NCBI GenBank assembly: GCA_014529385.2
Contig: CM043958.1
Coordinates: forward strand, 77,796,169-77,856,168
Length of the DNA stretch: 60,000 bases
Direction of reading: 5' to 3'
Source: Adiantum capillus-veneris
Taxonomy: Eukaryota; Streptophyta; Polypodiopsida; Polypodiales; Pteridaceae
In this document: positions 24,496-36,277 of the stretch, in pieces
Position numbering within the stretch: position 1 is the stretch's first letter
Layout: each line of letters starts with the position of its first letter
Notes under the pieces: generated by a model
What the model saw: only the letters and a program-made list of their open reading frames with translations
Databases searched by the model: none
What the model was told of the DNA's origin: nothing
Translations under genes and position numbers: made by a program

Positions 24496-25488
24496 ATGGT
24501 TGACAACAACAACACAGATGTGTTCAAGATGTTTGCTGCTGAGGACAGGTTGGATGGGGACAACTACCCTATGTGGGCTTATATGATGCAACATGTTCTT
24601 GTGTCAAAGGGTGTCTGGAACATTGTGCAGGGCATTGATGTACGTCCTGGTTCTGAGGATGTAGACGATGTTGAGGATGCTGTAGGTCTTGCTGCAAGGA
24701 TTGCAGCTGTTAGAGTTGTTTTGCCTACGGCAGAACAAGCTCGTTGGGATGTTAAGGATGTGCAGGCTCATGCATTGATTGCGTTGTCTGTGAAGCGCAC
24801 CATTGTTCCTCACATCCGTTCAGCAAAATCTGCAAAACAGGCTTGGGATATTCTAGCAGGTCTTTATGCAAGCCGCAATGAGGCTAAAATTGCTTTGCTG
24901 CGTAAAGAGCTGGAGTCGACGATTATGCATGAGGAAGATGATATGGACACTTTCCTTGCTAGTGTCAAGGATATCAATGAGCAACTTATTTCTGTAGGTG
25001 AAGTCATTCCAAACAGTTCCCTTGTGCACACTGTTCTTGATGCCTTACCAGATTCTTCCCAGACTTTTGCTAATACTTGGAGACTTATGACCCAAGGAAA
25101 TCCAGAAGTTGTCAAGTTTGATGCATTATGCACATTGCTGTTGCAAGAGTCACTTTCCAGAAAAAACAGGACTAGACAGCGTGCAGTTGAACAGACTTTT
25201 ATTGCTTCTCAAAGAAAGGGTGGTAATAGCAATGCAGCCACTTCTTATGGTTTTGCTGCGAGTGGCAAAAATTCTGTTGCTAATGCTTCTGTTGGCAGCA
25301 ATTCGTCTGGAAATTTTGGTGATAAGGGCAAAAAGAAGATGCGTTGTCATTATTGTAAAGCCAATGATCACTTGATCAAGTCGTGTCCTAAGTTGAAGGC
25401 CCAAGAGACTAAGAAGAAAGAGGGTGGTTCCACTGCAAATGCTGGTTCCACTACAAATGCAACCATTGTTGAGTCTTCTGTGAAATGA
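24496..25488 (+). pseudogene. CP1 gag
   Basis: The nucleocapsid part of the polyprotein. The chosen ATG at 24496 is in good context (ACCATGG) and begins MVDNNNTDVFKMF. It gives 330 residues up to a TGA at 25486. A UBN2-type gag region (about residues 110-210, with AWDILAGLYASRNEAK) is followed by a basic linker and a CCHC knuckle CHYCKANDHLIKSC near residue 283. The frame carries on past the TGA into the protease, so this stop was probably acquired in a single gag-pol frame. The reading frame itself is intact. The element around it is not. Confidence 0.88.
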
Positions 25489-26430
25489 GACTGTGTTGCT
25501 GATGTTGATGTAGAATGCGCTTTTAGCGCAGAGTGCACTTACAATCCTGCTGTCCATGATGCATGCTTGTCAGTTGCTGCAGATTCACACGTGTGGTATT
25601 TCGACAGTGGTGCTACAAAGCACATTACCTCACATCGTGAATTGTTTACCTCTCTCGAGTCTGTCCCTCATGCGAATTCAGTCACTTATGCCAACAACGC
25701 CTCTTATCCAGTTCAGGGAGTTTGAAACATTGTGCTCACTGCTGCTAATGGCAACTCCTTCACACTTGTTGATGCACTTTATGTACCTGGGATCAAGAAG
25801 AATCTCTTGTCTGTATCCGCACTTGCTAGACTTAGACTTGTAGTCAAATTTGTGGATGACAGATTTACAGTTCATGATCTCAGTTTTGGTGATGAAATTG
25901 TTGCATCTGGGCTTTTGTGCCGTGGGCTGTATAAGCTCACTTTGTATGACGAGTGTGGACAAAATTTTGCAAATGTTGTTGCAGATTCAAGGGCTATTTC
26001 AGATGCAAAACTTTGGCATGCACGTTTTGGTCATCTGAATTTTGCCAGTTTGTTGCGTTTGCAGAAATCTGATATGGTTGCTTCTTTGCCGCCTCTTGAA
26101 GCACCTGTCAAACATGTTTGTGAAGGTTGTATTTTGGGTAAGATGTATCGTTCTAAATTTCCAAAGGATGCTTCAGTTCGGGCCACATGCAGGTTGCAGC
26201 TTGTGCATAGTGATGTTTGTCGGCCCATGCAAACTCCGTCCTTAGGCAATTACCTGTACTTCGTGACTTTCATTGATAATTACTCCAGGCATGCATGGGT
26301 ATTTCCGCTTAAAGCGAAGTCCGAAGTTTTTATGTGCTTCAAGCAATTTCTGGCTATGGTTGAAAATGTCTCGAAATGTACTATGGGCACCCTCCGTTCC
26401 GATCGAGGGGGGGGAGTATATGTCTCATGA
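25489..26430 (+). pseudogene. CP1 protease and N-terminal integrase
   Basis: The gag frame continues with WYFDSGATKHIT (aspartic protease active site DSGA, about 25592-25627), then meets a TGA at 25723. It resumes with ALYVPGIKKNLLSVSALARL and the integrase HHCC zinc finger (LWHARFGH ... CEGC, about 26011-26133). The DDE core shows Asp in HSDVC and Asp in RSDRG. A run of eight G at 26407-26414 shifts the frame just after the second catalytic Asp. Confidence 0.9.
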
Positions 26431-27121
26431 ATTTAATGCATTTCTGGCTAGTCGTGGGATAAAACACGAATGTACAATGCCTTATACATCTCAGCAAAAT
26501 GGTGTTGCTGAGAGGAAAAACAGGTCACTGACAGAAATGGCACGATGTATGGTCAAAAATCAAGCTTTGCCGCATTCTTTTTGGCTTGAGGCCATCATGT
26601 GTGCCACTTATGTACTTAACACGTGTCCTACGAAAGCTTTGCAGTCTATTACTCCATATGAAGCATGGCATGATAGAAAGCCTTCTATTGAGCACATGCG
26701 TGTTTTTGGATGTTTGGCATATGCTTTGGTGCCACAAGTGCAGTGCAGAAAATTGGATCATAAGGTTGTCAAATGTATTTTTGTTGATTATAGTGCTGAA
26801 AGCAAAGGTTACAGGTTGTATCATCCGCAAACAAAACGTATTCTGGTTTCTCGGGATGTAGTGTTTGTGGAAGATTCTGTTCAGCCCTTGCTGTCATGCA
26901 CTAGAGACAGTAATGTAAGCTCACAGGACATTTATGACACTTTGTTGCCTCTTTTCAGTGGTGGAAATACGAATGTAAGTTCCAATGAGGCAAATGTACA
27001 GCCTATGGGGGTTTCTGAAAATGTTTTAGATCAGCCTATTACTGATGCAGATGTACATGATGTACTTGATGAGGAAAGGGCTGAAAATGAGCAGGCTAGA
27101 GGTATGCCAAAATTTGCGTGA
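26415..27121 (+). pseudogene. CP1 C-terminal integrase
   Basis: After the G-run the next frame continues HEFNAFLASRGIKHE, then QQNGVAERKNRSL, which supplies the catalytic Glu. The linker toward reverse transcriptase ends at a stop near 27121, where a second frameshift occurs. The DDE triad is complete across the two frames. Confidence 0.88.
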
Positions 27122-28323
27122 CAGTAAATTGGATGCACCTTTGTCTAGTCGTACTCGTTCAGGCTCTCGCCATGCATCTTATGCGTCAGATTGTTATGCT
27201 TTGGCTGTGTCTAGCTTACATGATGTTGAGGAGCCTCTGTCTTTTGATGAAGCACAAAATTCAGAAAATTGGATGGCTGCCATGGAATCAGAATATGATG
27301 CACTTATAGAAAATGACACATGGACTTTATGTGATTTGCCTCCTGGCAAAAAGACCATTGGTACAAAGTGGGTTTACAAGTTGAAACACAAGCCGGATGG
27401 TGAGATTGATCGCCATAAGGCTCGACTTGTTGCAAAGGGCTATGCACAGCAAAAAGGCATTGATTATGAAGAGACTTTTGCTCCCACTTGTCATATGACT
27501 ACTGTACGTTTTCTATGTACATTGGCAGCTCATTTTGGTTGGGATGTACATCAATCAGACATTGTTACTGCTTTCTTGAATGGTGACATATTTGAGGAAG
27601 TTTATGTAACGCAGCCTCGCGGTTTTGTCATAAAAGGACAAGAGGACAAAGTGTGCAGATGTAAGAAGGCTTTGTATGGGTTGAAGCAATCTCCTCGTAC
27701 TTGGTATGAGAAAGCTGACACTCATTTGGTTAAACGAGACTTTCGTAACAGTCCAACAGAAAGCACATTGTATGTAAAGCGAGAGGGTGATGTACTTCTC
27801 ATTGTGGTTCTTTATGTCGATGATTTGCTGATCCACTGGACCAAATGAGAGACATATTGCTGAATTTAAGGCTGATTTGAATGCTACTTTCAAGATGAAA
27901 GATTTGGGGCTGTTGCATCATTACTTGGGTATACAATTTAAGCAGTGTGATGGTGGTATTGCCTTGTGTCAGAAAAGTTACATAGAGACATTGCTATGTA
28001 AGTTTGGACTTGAGGATTGCAAACCTATTGCCACTCCGATGGAAACAGGTTTGAAGTTGAGTCTACATGATGCTGGCGATCCTACTGATGTCACTCTTTA
28101 CCAAACTGCTGTTGGCTGCCTCATTTATGTATGCAACACGAGGCCGGATATTCAATTTGCAGTCTCACAGGTCAGTAGATTTATGCATAGCCCAAGGTCT
28201 AAGCATTGGCAGGCTGTCAAGAGGATTTTCCGCTACCTTAGTGGCACTTTACGTCTTGGCTTGTTTTATCCCAAGGAGAGATTATTGCCGCCAGACTTAC
28301 ATGCTTTTTCGGACTCAGATTAG
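27110..28323 (+). pseudogene. CP1 reverse transcriptase
   Basis: RNA-dependent DNA polymerase region. It begins in the linker (APLSSRTRSGSRH), followed by WKTK-type sequence KTIGTKWVYKLK, DIVTAFLNGDIFEEVY and the catalytic YVDD at 27813-27824. A frameshift near 27835 moves it to the frame beginning near 27840 (AEFKADLNATFKMKDLG), with YLGIQF and later SRFMHSPRSKHW. A TAG at 28321 breaks the RNase H junction. Confidence 0.9.
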
Positions 28324-28753
28324 GCTGGTTGTTTTGACACGCGAGTGTGCACAAGTGGTTTTTGTTTCATGCTTGGCAGTTCATGTATATCATGGTTGAG
28401 CAAGAAGCAACCTACTGTGGCCACTTCGAGTTGTGAGGCTGAGTACAGCCTTCACAGCTACGGTTGAGTGTGTATGGCTCAGACGCCTTATGGGTGATTT
28501 GGGTGTTGGACAAGACACTGCCCACACTATCTACACTAACAGTCAGAGCGACTTGGCAGTTGTGAGGAACCCAATTTTTCATGCTCGCACAAAGCACATT
28601 GAGGTGCATTACCACTATGTCAGGGAGAGGCTCTCAGCAAGAGAGATCAGCTTGGCTTATGTGCCAACACAGAACAACCTTGCAGATCTTTTCACAAAGG
28701 CATTGTCTCGTGAGAAGCTTGAAGCTTTCCGCAAAGCTTTGGGCTTACTCCCC
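28290..28753 (+). pseudogene. CP1 RNase H
   Basis: Copia RNase H degrades the RNA strand after reverse transcription. The Asp-rich start FSDSD is followed by the TAG at 28321, then TSGFCFMLGSSCISWLSKKQ and SSCEAEY. A frameshift near 28440 precedes VECVWLRRLM, TNSQSDLAV, HIEVHYHYVRERL and NLADLFTKAL. The polypurine tract AGGGGGGATT follows at 28831-28840, directly before the 3' LTR. Confidence 0.9.
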
Positions 28754-28840
28754 TTTGTGGACTCATCCTATCCTCAGGGCATGGCACTTCCCTTTACTTA
28801 TGTGCCAACTCTCGTTCACCGCATCACTCTAGGGGGGATT

Positions 28841-29065
28841 TGTTACCATATACATGTGGTAGTGATGTGTGTGAACACACTAGGACCGCCGTGGCATTTT
28901 TTCCCTCTTTAGGAGGTTTTTTCCCCCGTGCATTGTATATACGCCCATCACTCTAGGGCTATCCATCTTTCCATTGCACACTAAGTAACACACTCTATTG
29001 TGTGCCTTGAGCTTCCTTCGTCTTCTCCAAGCTGTGTGCTTTTCTCTGCAACCCTAATTCCAACA
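28841..29065 (+). repeat. CP1 3' LTR
   Basis: 225 bp, starting TGTTACCATATACATG and ending TTCCAACA. It is followed by the duplicated target TTGCC. Confidence 0.95.
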
Positions 29066-29276
29066 TTGCCGTCAGGGTTGTTCCATTGAACTGATCTCTT
29101 AATTTTTTACTTCCATAGGGAGCACTGGCATTAGGTGGGACTCTCCGCTTGTTGTTCATGTCACCACGCGGTGTATCTTTCTTGTTGCCTTCTTTAAATA
29201 TGTACTACACATTTTTAGTTTTTTTATTTTTACTTGTTTTCCCCGAAACCCTTGAAAAGGTGCAAGTGGACATTGC

Positions 29277-29564
29277 ATGGCCAGTGTGAAACGGATGCGG
29301 CCAAACGGGTTTCTCACATTGGCAATCTAGGTCGGTCAGTCTGGGACTGGTCGGGCAGTTAGCACTAAATTCTGATGAGTATGGACGCCTGTGTGAACCA
29401 TAAGGGAATTTGGGCCACTCATGGCCAGTGTGAAACGGATGCGACCGAACGGGTTTCTCACATTGGCAATCTAGGTCCGTCAATCTGGGACTGGTCGGGC
29501 AGTTAGCACTAAATTCTGATGAGTATGGACGCATGTGTGCACCATAAGGGAATTTGGGCCACTC
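29277..29564. repeat. Tandem duplication, 144 bp unit, two copies
   Basis: Copies 29277-29420 and 29421-29564 have the same length and differ at only a few bases. The unit starts ATGGCCAGTGTGAAACGG and ends GGGCCACTC. A degraded relative of the same unit occurs at about 52990-53105. Confidence 0.93.
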
Positions 29565-29708
29565 GGCAAGTCACAACTTTATATAAGTTGGTGGGTCTTA
29601 GGAATTAAACCAACAGGAGCAACCTGCAAGCCAACACACGCTCTCCAGACTCTCATCCCAAGAGGGGGCGCCCAAAAATGAGAGCTGATTTTTATCATAA
29701 GTGACCTA

Positions 29709-29710
<2 letters not shown>

Positions 29711-29774
<64 letters not shown>

Positions 29775-29776
29775 GT
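29711..29776. repeat. Microsatellite (GT)n
   Basis: A GT tract of about 66 bp with one interruption near the end. Confidence 0.97.
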
Positions 29777-30193
29777 AGTGGGTGCATGCTCACAGCTCCA
29801 ATGGAAAGATTGCCTTCTCCTTTGTCTCATGTAGTGCAATGATTTGCTCTCGCGCATCTCTCTCTCCCCTTTGCACATATCATAATGCCCCACTAGCTGG
29901 GTTTCTCAGTTGATCATGTACAATTCTGGGGGTTTTATGCGCATTTGCCAAGGCAAGAGCCTTTTGAACGCGTACCAGATTACCTAATTGCTAATCCTCC
30001 ACAAGTACGCTCAGTTCCATTGCGAAAGATTGTGAATTTGGAGAGTTTTCTCGCGTAAGAACTCGTCCAAATTACAGGGGAACCGTCCCATTGAGTGCGG
30101 GAGCTCTTGGGACACGCGTACACGTGTTCGCTCCGCCCGAAATGATCCAAAACAGAGAATTACAGCCTGGTGTGTTTTTCTGTAGGTTTAGGG
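29777..30193. other. Non-coding sequence left of element A1
   Basis: No gene. It ends with the A1 target duplication TAGGG (30189-30193). It shares short phrases (GAATTACAG, AATTACAGGGGAA) with the sequence right of A1, so A1 probably landed inside an older repeat. Confidence 0.5.
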
Positions 30194-30312
30194 TGTCAGG
30201 TGCAACGGAAGTGTTTAAGAATTTAGCTCGGATCTAGTACTTCGCACAACGAACACTTTACTTCACTTGAAAGAACTGAACTAAACTGAATGAGAGAGAG
30301 AGAGACACGAAA

Positions 30313-30381
<69 letters not shown>

Positions 30382-31388
30382 AATGTCGGGTCCCAAACTC
30401 TCAAGGGCCCCCTTGCTCTGTTGCCAAAGCAGGTACTTTCTTTATTCTTGCACAATGCTGATACAACGACTAAATGCTGAGATGCTGATGTTAATGGGTA
30501 CTGATGCTGGATACTGGCACTAATACTGGGGTACTGCGGGTACTGAGGTATTGATGGGTCTATGTCGACGGTAATGACGACGACGAGGAACTACTGGGTC
30601 TATGTCGACGACGATGACGACGACGACGAGTAACTGATGGGTCTATATCGATGACAATGATGTCGACGACGAGGTATTGATGGGTCTGTGTCGACGATGG
30701 TGATGTCGATGATGAGGTACTGATGGGTCTGTGTCAACGACGGTGATGACGACGATGAGGTTCTGTGGATCTATGTCGACGACGATGACGATGACGACGA
30801 GTTTCTTGATGGGTCTATGGATCCTTATGCTGAGCCCATGCACAAGGGGTATTGGGTGTTGGGGTATTGTGTCGACGACAGTTGAATGCCGGAATCTACT
30901 AGTGGTGTCTATGGTAAGGGGTCTACAACCACGACGAGGCTAGGCTGAGATCTGCTAGTGCTTCACAACTGAAAACACTCCCTGTCTTGGCTGAAAACGC
31001 TGGTCTACACTGCTGAAACGCTGGTCATCCAGGGCTGAAAACGCTGGTCATGCTACTTGAGAAAAACACTAGAGGGACTGAGGTACTCCAGGTTTGCTGG
31101 TGCTTATGCTCCCTCCAGGTCTTCTACTGTCTCTAAACGCCCAATGGGCTTCCTTTATAGCAGGGGCTGGGTCGAGCAAGGACAAAGGCATCCCCACGAC
31201 CAGGCCAATAAAATGCTGAGAATGAGTTACTAATATATGCAAGAGAGGGTATGCAACTATGACCAGCCTGGACATGCACGTCTTGCTAGAGGCTCACAAA
31301 GGTGCCAAGCTCAATCCTAAGCTAATGACTCATGCTAGACTGTAGCAAAAGCATGTCCACGTAGCACAAGTGAAGTGTGCACGTGACA
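30194..31388 (-). repeat. A1 3' LTR (1195 bp, long form)
   Basis: It contains an AG tract (about 30316-30380), a 43 bp minisatellite (30548-30835) and short ACTGATGCTGG-like repeats. Its ends match the right LTR. The block at about 30379-30876 is absent from the right LTR. Confidence 0.9.
30548..30835. repeat. Minisatellite, about 43 bp unit, six to seven copies
   Basis: The unit is roughly TGATGGGTCTATGTCGACGA followed by GATGACGACGACGAG. The copies vary by substitutions and small indels. It lies within the A1 3' LTR only. Confidence 0.9.
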
Positions 31389-31983
31389 TCCCCCTTGTTA
31401 AAGTGAGGCACAATTGCCGAACTTCTATTCTTGGATTCTTTCTGGACTTCTGATGCTAACTGCTTCTAATGCATGTGGATGCATAAACCGATGAAAACTC
31501 GTCCAAACAGGTGGATACTATGGATGTAGGTCTAGTGCGATGTAAACACCGACGTTACTAGGTAGGCTTACTACTGTCGCAGAACCAGCCTTGGTGCTGT
31601 CTCTACCTTGCCAGCAAGTTCTACCACACGAATAGTCCTAGGGTGCTCGAAGGTATTTCCAAGGGTTGCTTGTCGACGGAAGTGGATGCACGCTACATGT
31701 GAATGCGGAAGAGGTTAGGGATCCTGTCTCCAACTTTTTCCATATCCGCACAAGAGGCAAGTAGATCCAGGTACTCAAAATCTGGATTGTCGTGTATCCG
31801 ATGTCGATCTTCCTTCAAAGACAGGGTTGAAGATGAGAGCTAATAAGAGGTTCTTTGGATTCTTTGGTTTAACTTGGGTTCTTGATGGTTCTTGGGTTCT
31901 TCTTGAATTCTTGGGTTCTTGGTGGTTCTTGGTTCCTCCCTTGAGTTCGCGAAGCTGAAGCACACACAGAGCTCTGATACCAA
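31389..31983 (-). other. A1 internal region, non-coding
   Basis: 595 bp. The primer site is at 31971-31982 (minus strand TGGTATCAGAGC), one base from the 5' LTR. Next comes a leader rich in AAGAACCCAAGAA-like repeats (31847-31940), similar to the leader of element B at 56516-56612. No knuckle, protease or polymerase motif is present. The polypurine tract lies at about 31389-31400. Confidence 0.88.
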
Positions 31984-32102
31984 TGTCAGGTGCAGCCGAA
32001 GTGTGTAGGAATTTGCCTCGGATCTAGTACTCCGCACAAACACAAGGGACACTTTACTTCACTTGAAAGAACTGAATTGAACTGAATGAAAGAAAGAGAC
32101 AC

Positions 32103-32155
<53 letters not shown>

Positions 32156-32685
32156 ACGGCTGAATGCCGGAATCTGTTAGCGGTGTCGATGGTAAGGGGT
32201 CTACAACCACGAGGAGGCTAGGCTGAGATCTGTTGGCGCTTCACAATTGGAAACGCTGGCTGTTTTGGCTGAAAAACGCTGGTCATCCAGGGCTGAAAAC
32301 GCTCATCATGTTGCTTGAGAAAAACATTGTTGGTGCTTTTGCTCCCTCCAGGTCTTATATTGTCTCTAAACGCCCAATGGGCTTCCTTTATAGCAGGCAA
32401 AGGCTGGGTCGAGCAAGGACAAAGGCGACCCCAAGACCAGGCCAATTAAATGTTGAGAATGAGTTATTAATAAATGCCAAAATAAGAGGTGGTTCACATG
32501 CGGCAAAACACCTACATGATGAAATATTGTCATGTACAAGAGAGGGTAAGCAACTATGACCGGCTTGGACATGCACGTCCTGCTAGAGGCTCACAAAGGT
32601 GCCAGGCTCGGTCCTAAGCTAATGACTCGTGCTAGATTGTGGCAGAAGCATGTCCACATAGAGCAAATGAAGTGCGCACGTGACA
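31984..32685 (-). repeat. A1 5' LTR (702 bp, short form)
   Basis: It shares both ends with the left LTR but lacks about 495 bp from the AG tract (32110-32153) to the segment starting TGAATGCCGGAATCT. Confidence 0.9.
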
Positions 32686-32690
32686 TAGGG

Positions 32691-33600
32691 TTTCGCACCT
32701 AAACTGCAAATTAGCACCAAGGGAGCCTCAGGAAATCCTTGGGATGCGTGTACAGGATTTTGGGCACCCGGCAGTGACAAAACAGGGAATTACAGTACAC
32801 AGAAATTATGTTACAGCTCACCAAAAAGCTTCTAAATTGCGAGGGAATCCGTCCTAGCATGTACTTTTGACCTACAAGGGTTTTGGCGTCGTAGTGCTGT
32901 CGAAATTGGGTCAAAAACCTGCAATTTCAGCACTCGCCAAGTTTGGACAGCTTTGTGAGAGTTTGATCTAAGTGCTCGGATCGTCTATTTTCAATTGAAT
33001 AAAGAAATACCGAAAGGGGCGCCAATCTTTGGGACCTACAGGTGTCGATCTTCCTATGCGCACTGACGATCTAGTCGTTGGACGCATCTCTGTTCTCTTT
33101 TCTTCTCAGTGCTCTGTGTAAAGTTAACAAGTAATTAAATTAGTACTGCCTCTACTATGTACATGCCGATTATATAGTTCCATCGACCGGATAGTCACTT
33201 GTGCAGCGTGGATTGTTGTGAGTGAAAGCAACACAGTGCTTGTTGTTATGGCAGAAAAGAGAGACCAAGTACCTGAAGAGGGATCTTCCTCACACGGCAC
33301 AAAGAAACTACCGGAGGATGTAGGACTTCTTACAGGCTCCTACACAGGAATTTCAGGCTCCTGCATAGGGTTTTTAGGCTCCGGCACAGCGCATGACTAA
33401 GTCGTTGCAAGAAAAGGAAATTTCCAATGCACAGAGCTCTCGTGATGCTCGAGGGGAAAGACTAAGTGATTGAGCAACCAGTGGTGTCCATTGATCCCAA
33501 GCAATTTGCTTTACCTAGACAGGAACCGTTTGTGAATGGTCAAGGGAGTAATGAACAAGCTATGCATCACACCCTTCCATTACCTACTTCATATCTTGAT
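32691..33600. other. LTR-like non-coding sequence upstream of element D
   Basis: It carries the shared LTR core block at 33001-33040 (AAAGAAATACCGAAAGGGGC). The phrase CAGGCTCC(T/G)..CACA occurs three times at 33333-33390. It may be the decayed 5' LTR and leader of element D. No LTR ends could be fixed. Confidence 0.45.
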
Positions 33601-33975
33601 TAATTTGGAGGTGGTTCAATGTTTCAAGCTATGGCTGGACCTTCCACAGGTTATATGCCAAGGAATGTGTTTGGGACAATGCAAACAGGCATGGCTAACC
33701 CTATGTATGGGAACATGGGTGTCCAACCAAGTTTTTAGGGTGCCTATGGTCAATTTAGATTGCTTAGAACACAGTTTGGTACGGCTGGTTATTCGCAACC
33801 ATATGCCCAAAACGCAAATATGACAGGTAAAACAGGTGAATGGTCAATCCTGGAGCACCACTTTGAGTCAACCTAAGGATTACAAGGAAGGTGGGCAAGC
33901 ACTGAAGTTTGAAACTTTCAGGGGAATTGAAGATCAACTGAAGGCTTTGACCTCGTACATCAGTTTGATGCAGGT

Positions 33976-34700
33976 TATGCTGGAGGAAAAGGATGGTTCA
34001 TGGCGCATGTGCATTGACTACCTTGCTTTGAATAAGAATACCATCAAGAACAGGTTCCCATACCGAGGATAGATGGCATTCTTGATCGGCTTGAGAGAGC
34101 GTCACTGTTTACCAGGATAGACCTAAGAGTGAGTACCATCAAATACGCATTAGGCCAGAAGATGTCCACAAGACTACGTTCAGGACAACGTTTGATCTCT
34201 ATGAGTTTCTTGTCATGCCATTCGGTCTCACAAATGCTCCTGCCACATTCAATAGAATGATGGACACTATTTAGACCACATAGAAACTTCATGGGTACAT
34301 TCTTTGATGACATGATTGTCTATTCAAAGTCTCAAGAGGAGCATAGGGATCACTTGACCGCAGTTTTCAATGAGCTACGCAAGAACAGGCTACTCATTAA
34401 TGCGAAGAGTTTGGAAGAGGTTCACTTTCTTGGACAATTGTTTCAAAGGATGGGATATGTATGGATCCCGCCAAAGTGGAAGCAATTAAGTCATGGCCAG
34501 ATTTGAAGTCCGTGCATGACATTCAAAACTTTCTAGGCTTATGTTCCTACTACACGAGGTTCCTCCGAAATTTTGTTGAGATTGCTTCTCCACTCCATGT
34601 ACTACAAGGGAAAGGAGTTACTTTCAAGTGGATAGCCAAGGAGATTCTAGCCTTCAAACACTTGAAAGAAAAGCTAACTTCAGATCCGGTAATCGTTTAG
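33976..34700 (+). pseudogene. Element D reverse transcriptase
   Basis: Motifs in order are [43 protein letters not shown] (broken frame near 34210) and the catalytic FFDDMIVYSK at about 34300-34330. The connection segment follows: NFLGLCSYYTRFLRNF at about 34520-34580. Four or more frame changes disrupt it. Confidence 0.88.
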
Positions 34701-35220
34701 CCAGATCTTTCGAAACCTTTCGTGGTTCAATGTGATGCATGTGGCCATAGTCTTGGTGCAGTTCTAATGCAGAATGGCCGAGTAGTTGCATATGAGAGCT
34801 TTTGAAGACTGAAAGGAACTTGCAATTTTATGAGAAAGAATTGCTGGCAGTAATTCATGCTCTCACTAGTTGGAAACACTATCTGCTAGGGGCTGGCTTT
34901 GCTGTCCAAACAGATCACAAACCTTACGATACTTTCTCACACAAACAAAGTTGTCTGAGAAACACATGCGATGGGCAAACATCTTGTCAATGTTCCATTT
35001 TCAGATTGTGCATGTGGAAGGGAAAAAGAAAGTGGTAGCTGATGCGTTGTCACGAAAGCCCCAAATTTCAGCAGTGTCAATACCGTACCATTGTGAATTA
35101 GACGAAATGAAGACACAATATGCTGAAGATTCAGATTTTGCAAAGATTTATGGTCAGCTTGTCTATGGACGACAACATGAGCACTATATGCTTAAGAATG
35201 ACTTTCTCATGATCCATTGA
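34700..35220 (+). pseudogene. Element D RNase H and linker
   Basis: CDACGHSLGAVLMQNG (first catalytic Asp), FYEKELLAVIHAL, a broken TDHKP, HMRWANILSMFHFQIVHVEG and ADALSRKP, which are typical Gypsy RNase H motifs. They are spread over three frames. Confidence 0.87.
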
Positions 35221-35580
35221 AAGTTATGCGTTACTAAACAGTTATGGCCAAAGGTTTTAATGGAAAGTCATGCTCCACCATATGTTGGGCATCATGGAAT
35301 TGATGCGATAGTGAAAGATGTTGAGGCATTCTTCTATTGGCCAGCTTTACGTCAAGATGTTGACACATTTGTAAGATCATGCTTACTATGCCAAAAAGTT
35401 GACAGGAAAAAGCAACTGGGAATGTTGCTGCCATTGCCAATCCCTGATAGGCCATAGGAAAGCATAGCGATGACTTTATCTTTGATCTTCCAAGAACGCA
35501 AACAGGCAATGATGGGATTTGGACTATCATTTGTAGGTTCAGTAAGCATGCCCATTTCATTCCTGTTAGGAAGAAGATAA

Positions 35581-36277
35581 TGTAACAGACTTGGACACTC
35601 CAAGTCGAGAATCTACCGCGACAGCCCAAATAACCACTTCAAAACAGTTCACTATTCACAATTGATTCGACACTGGCCCGGCGGAGTTCCGTGCCTAGAG
35701 TTATTGGCCCCAAAGACTGGCGCCCCTTTCGGTATTTCTTTTTGTATAAATCTGGGTTCAAAGTACAGAGTGCGGGCAGGCGCTCACACTCAGACTCTGC
35801 GTCCAGATGCTCTGAGTTGTGAGAGGCCTGCTCACATATTTAAAGATTACAAGGATTGCTAAAAGCAGAGCCCAAAAGCTGAAAATCAAATGCCCAAGAA
35901 TAAAGCAAAGGCTCATTCTCTCTCTTGCTTGTAAAATAAAGCAGGTTCCAAAAGCTGTGCTTAAAATAGCTTTTTAAAATAGAGTAGAAGAGCTCTCTCT
36001 CTCTCTCTCTTCAATTACGTAGAAAAAGCAAAAGGGCTCTCTCTATCTCTCTCTTGCAATTGCGTAGCCTAAAAAGCAGCCAGCTTTCCGTACACCCTAC
36101 CACGTCAGTAGCCCAGCGCAAAAAGCGCCGCAATTCATGAAAATCCGTACAGTGTGCCACGTCAGCATGTCCAGTGCAAATTTCAAAAAACCGCCACGTG
36201 TCACTGCTGCATCTTCTCGGGCCTACTAGCCAGGTGTGTGTGTACACATGAGCAGCCACGTCATCACATTTGTGACA
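35581..36277 (-). repeat. C1 3' LTR
   Basis: In element orientation it starts TGTCACAAATGTGATGACGTGG and ends CCAAGTCTGTTACA. It holds four CCACGT(CA/GTCA) sites at 36100-36263 and the shared core block at 35703-35745. The polypurine tract lies at 36278-36290. Confidence 0.93.

Larger units (their letters stand above)
23908..29065 (+). mobile_element. Copia LTR retrotransposon CP1, structurally complete, inactive
   Basis: 5158 bp, bounded by LTRs of 226 and 225 bp that both run TG...CA and flanked by a perfect 5 bp target duplication TTGCC (23903-23907 and 29066-29070). Internal order is primer site, gag, protease, integrase, reverse transcriptase, RNase H and polypurine tract, which is Ty1/Copia order. 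By eye the LTRs differ at about six substitutions and two small indels, so the insertion is fairly recent. The polyprotein is broken by stops at 25486, 25723 and 28321 and by frameshifts near 26407, 27110, 27835 and 28440. It cannot encode its own movement now. Confidence 0.95.
30194..32685 (-). mobile_element. Non-autonomous LTR retrotransposon A1
   Basis: 2492 bp on the minus strand. Both LTRs run TGTCACGTGC...CTGACA in element orientation, and the whole is flanked by a perfect 5 bp duplication TAGGG (30189-30193 and 32686-32690). A tRNA-Met primer site lies beside the right LTR and a polypurine tract (AACAAGGGGGA) beside the left LTR, so the right copy is the 5' LTR. The internal region is only 595 bp and has no gag or pol motif. 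It resembles TRIM/LARD-type elements, which rely on enzymes from other elements. Confidence 0.92.

Noticed and set aside
23908-29065. CP1 as an active element
   Set aside because: At least three in-frame stops and four frameshifts lie across the polyprotein.
30548-30835. CRISPR-like array
   Set aside because: The units are contiguous, degenerate 43 bp minisatellite copies without distinct spacers, in a plant LTR.
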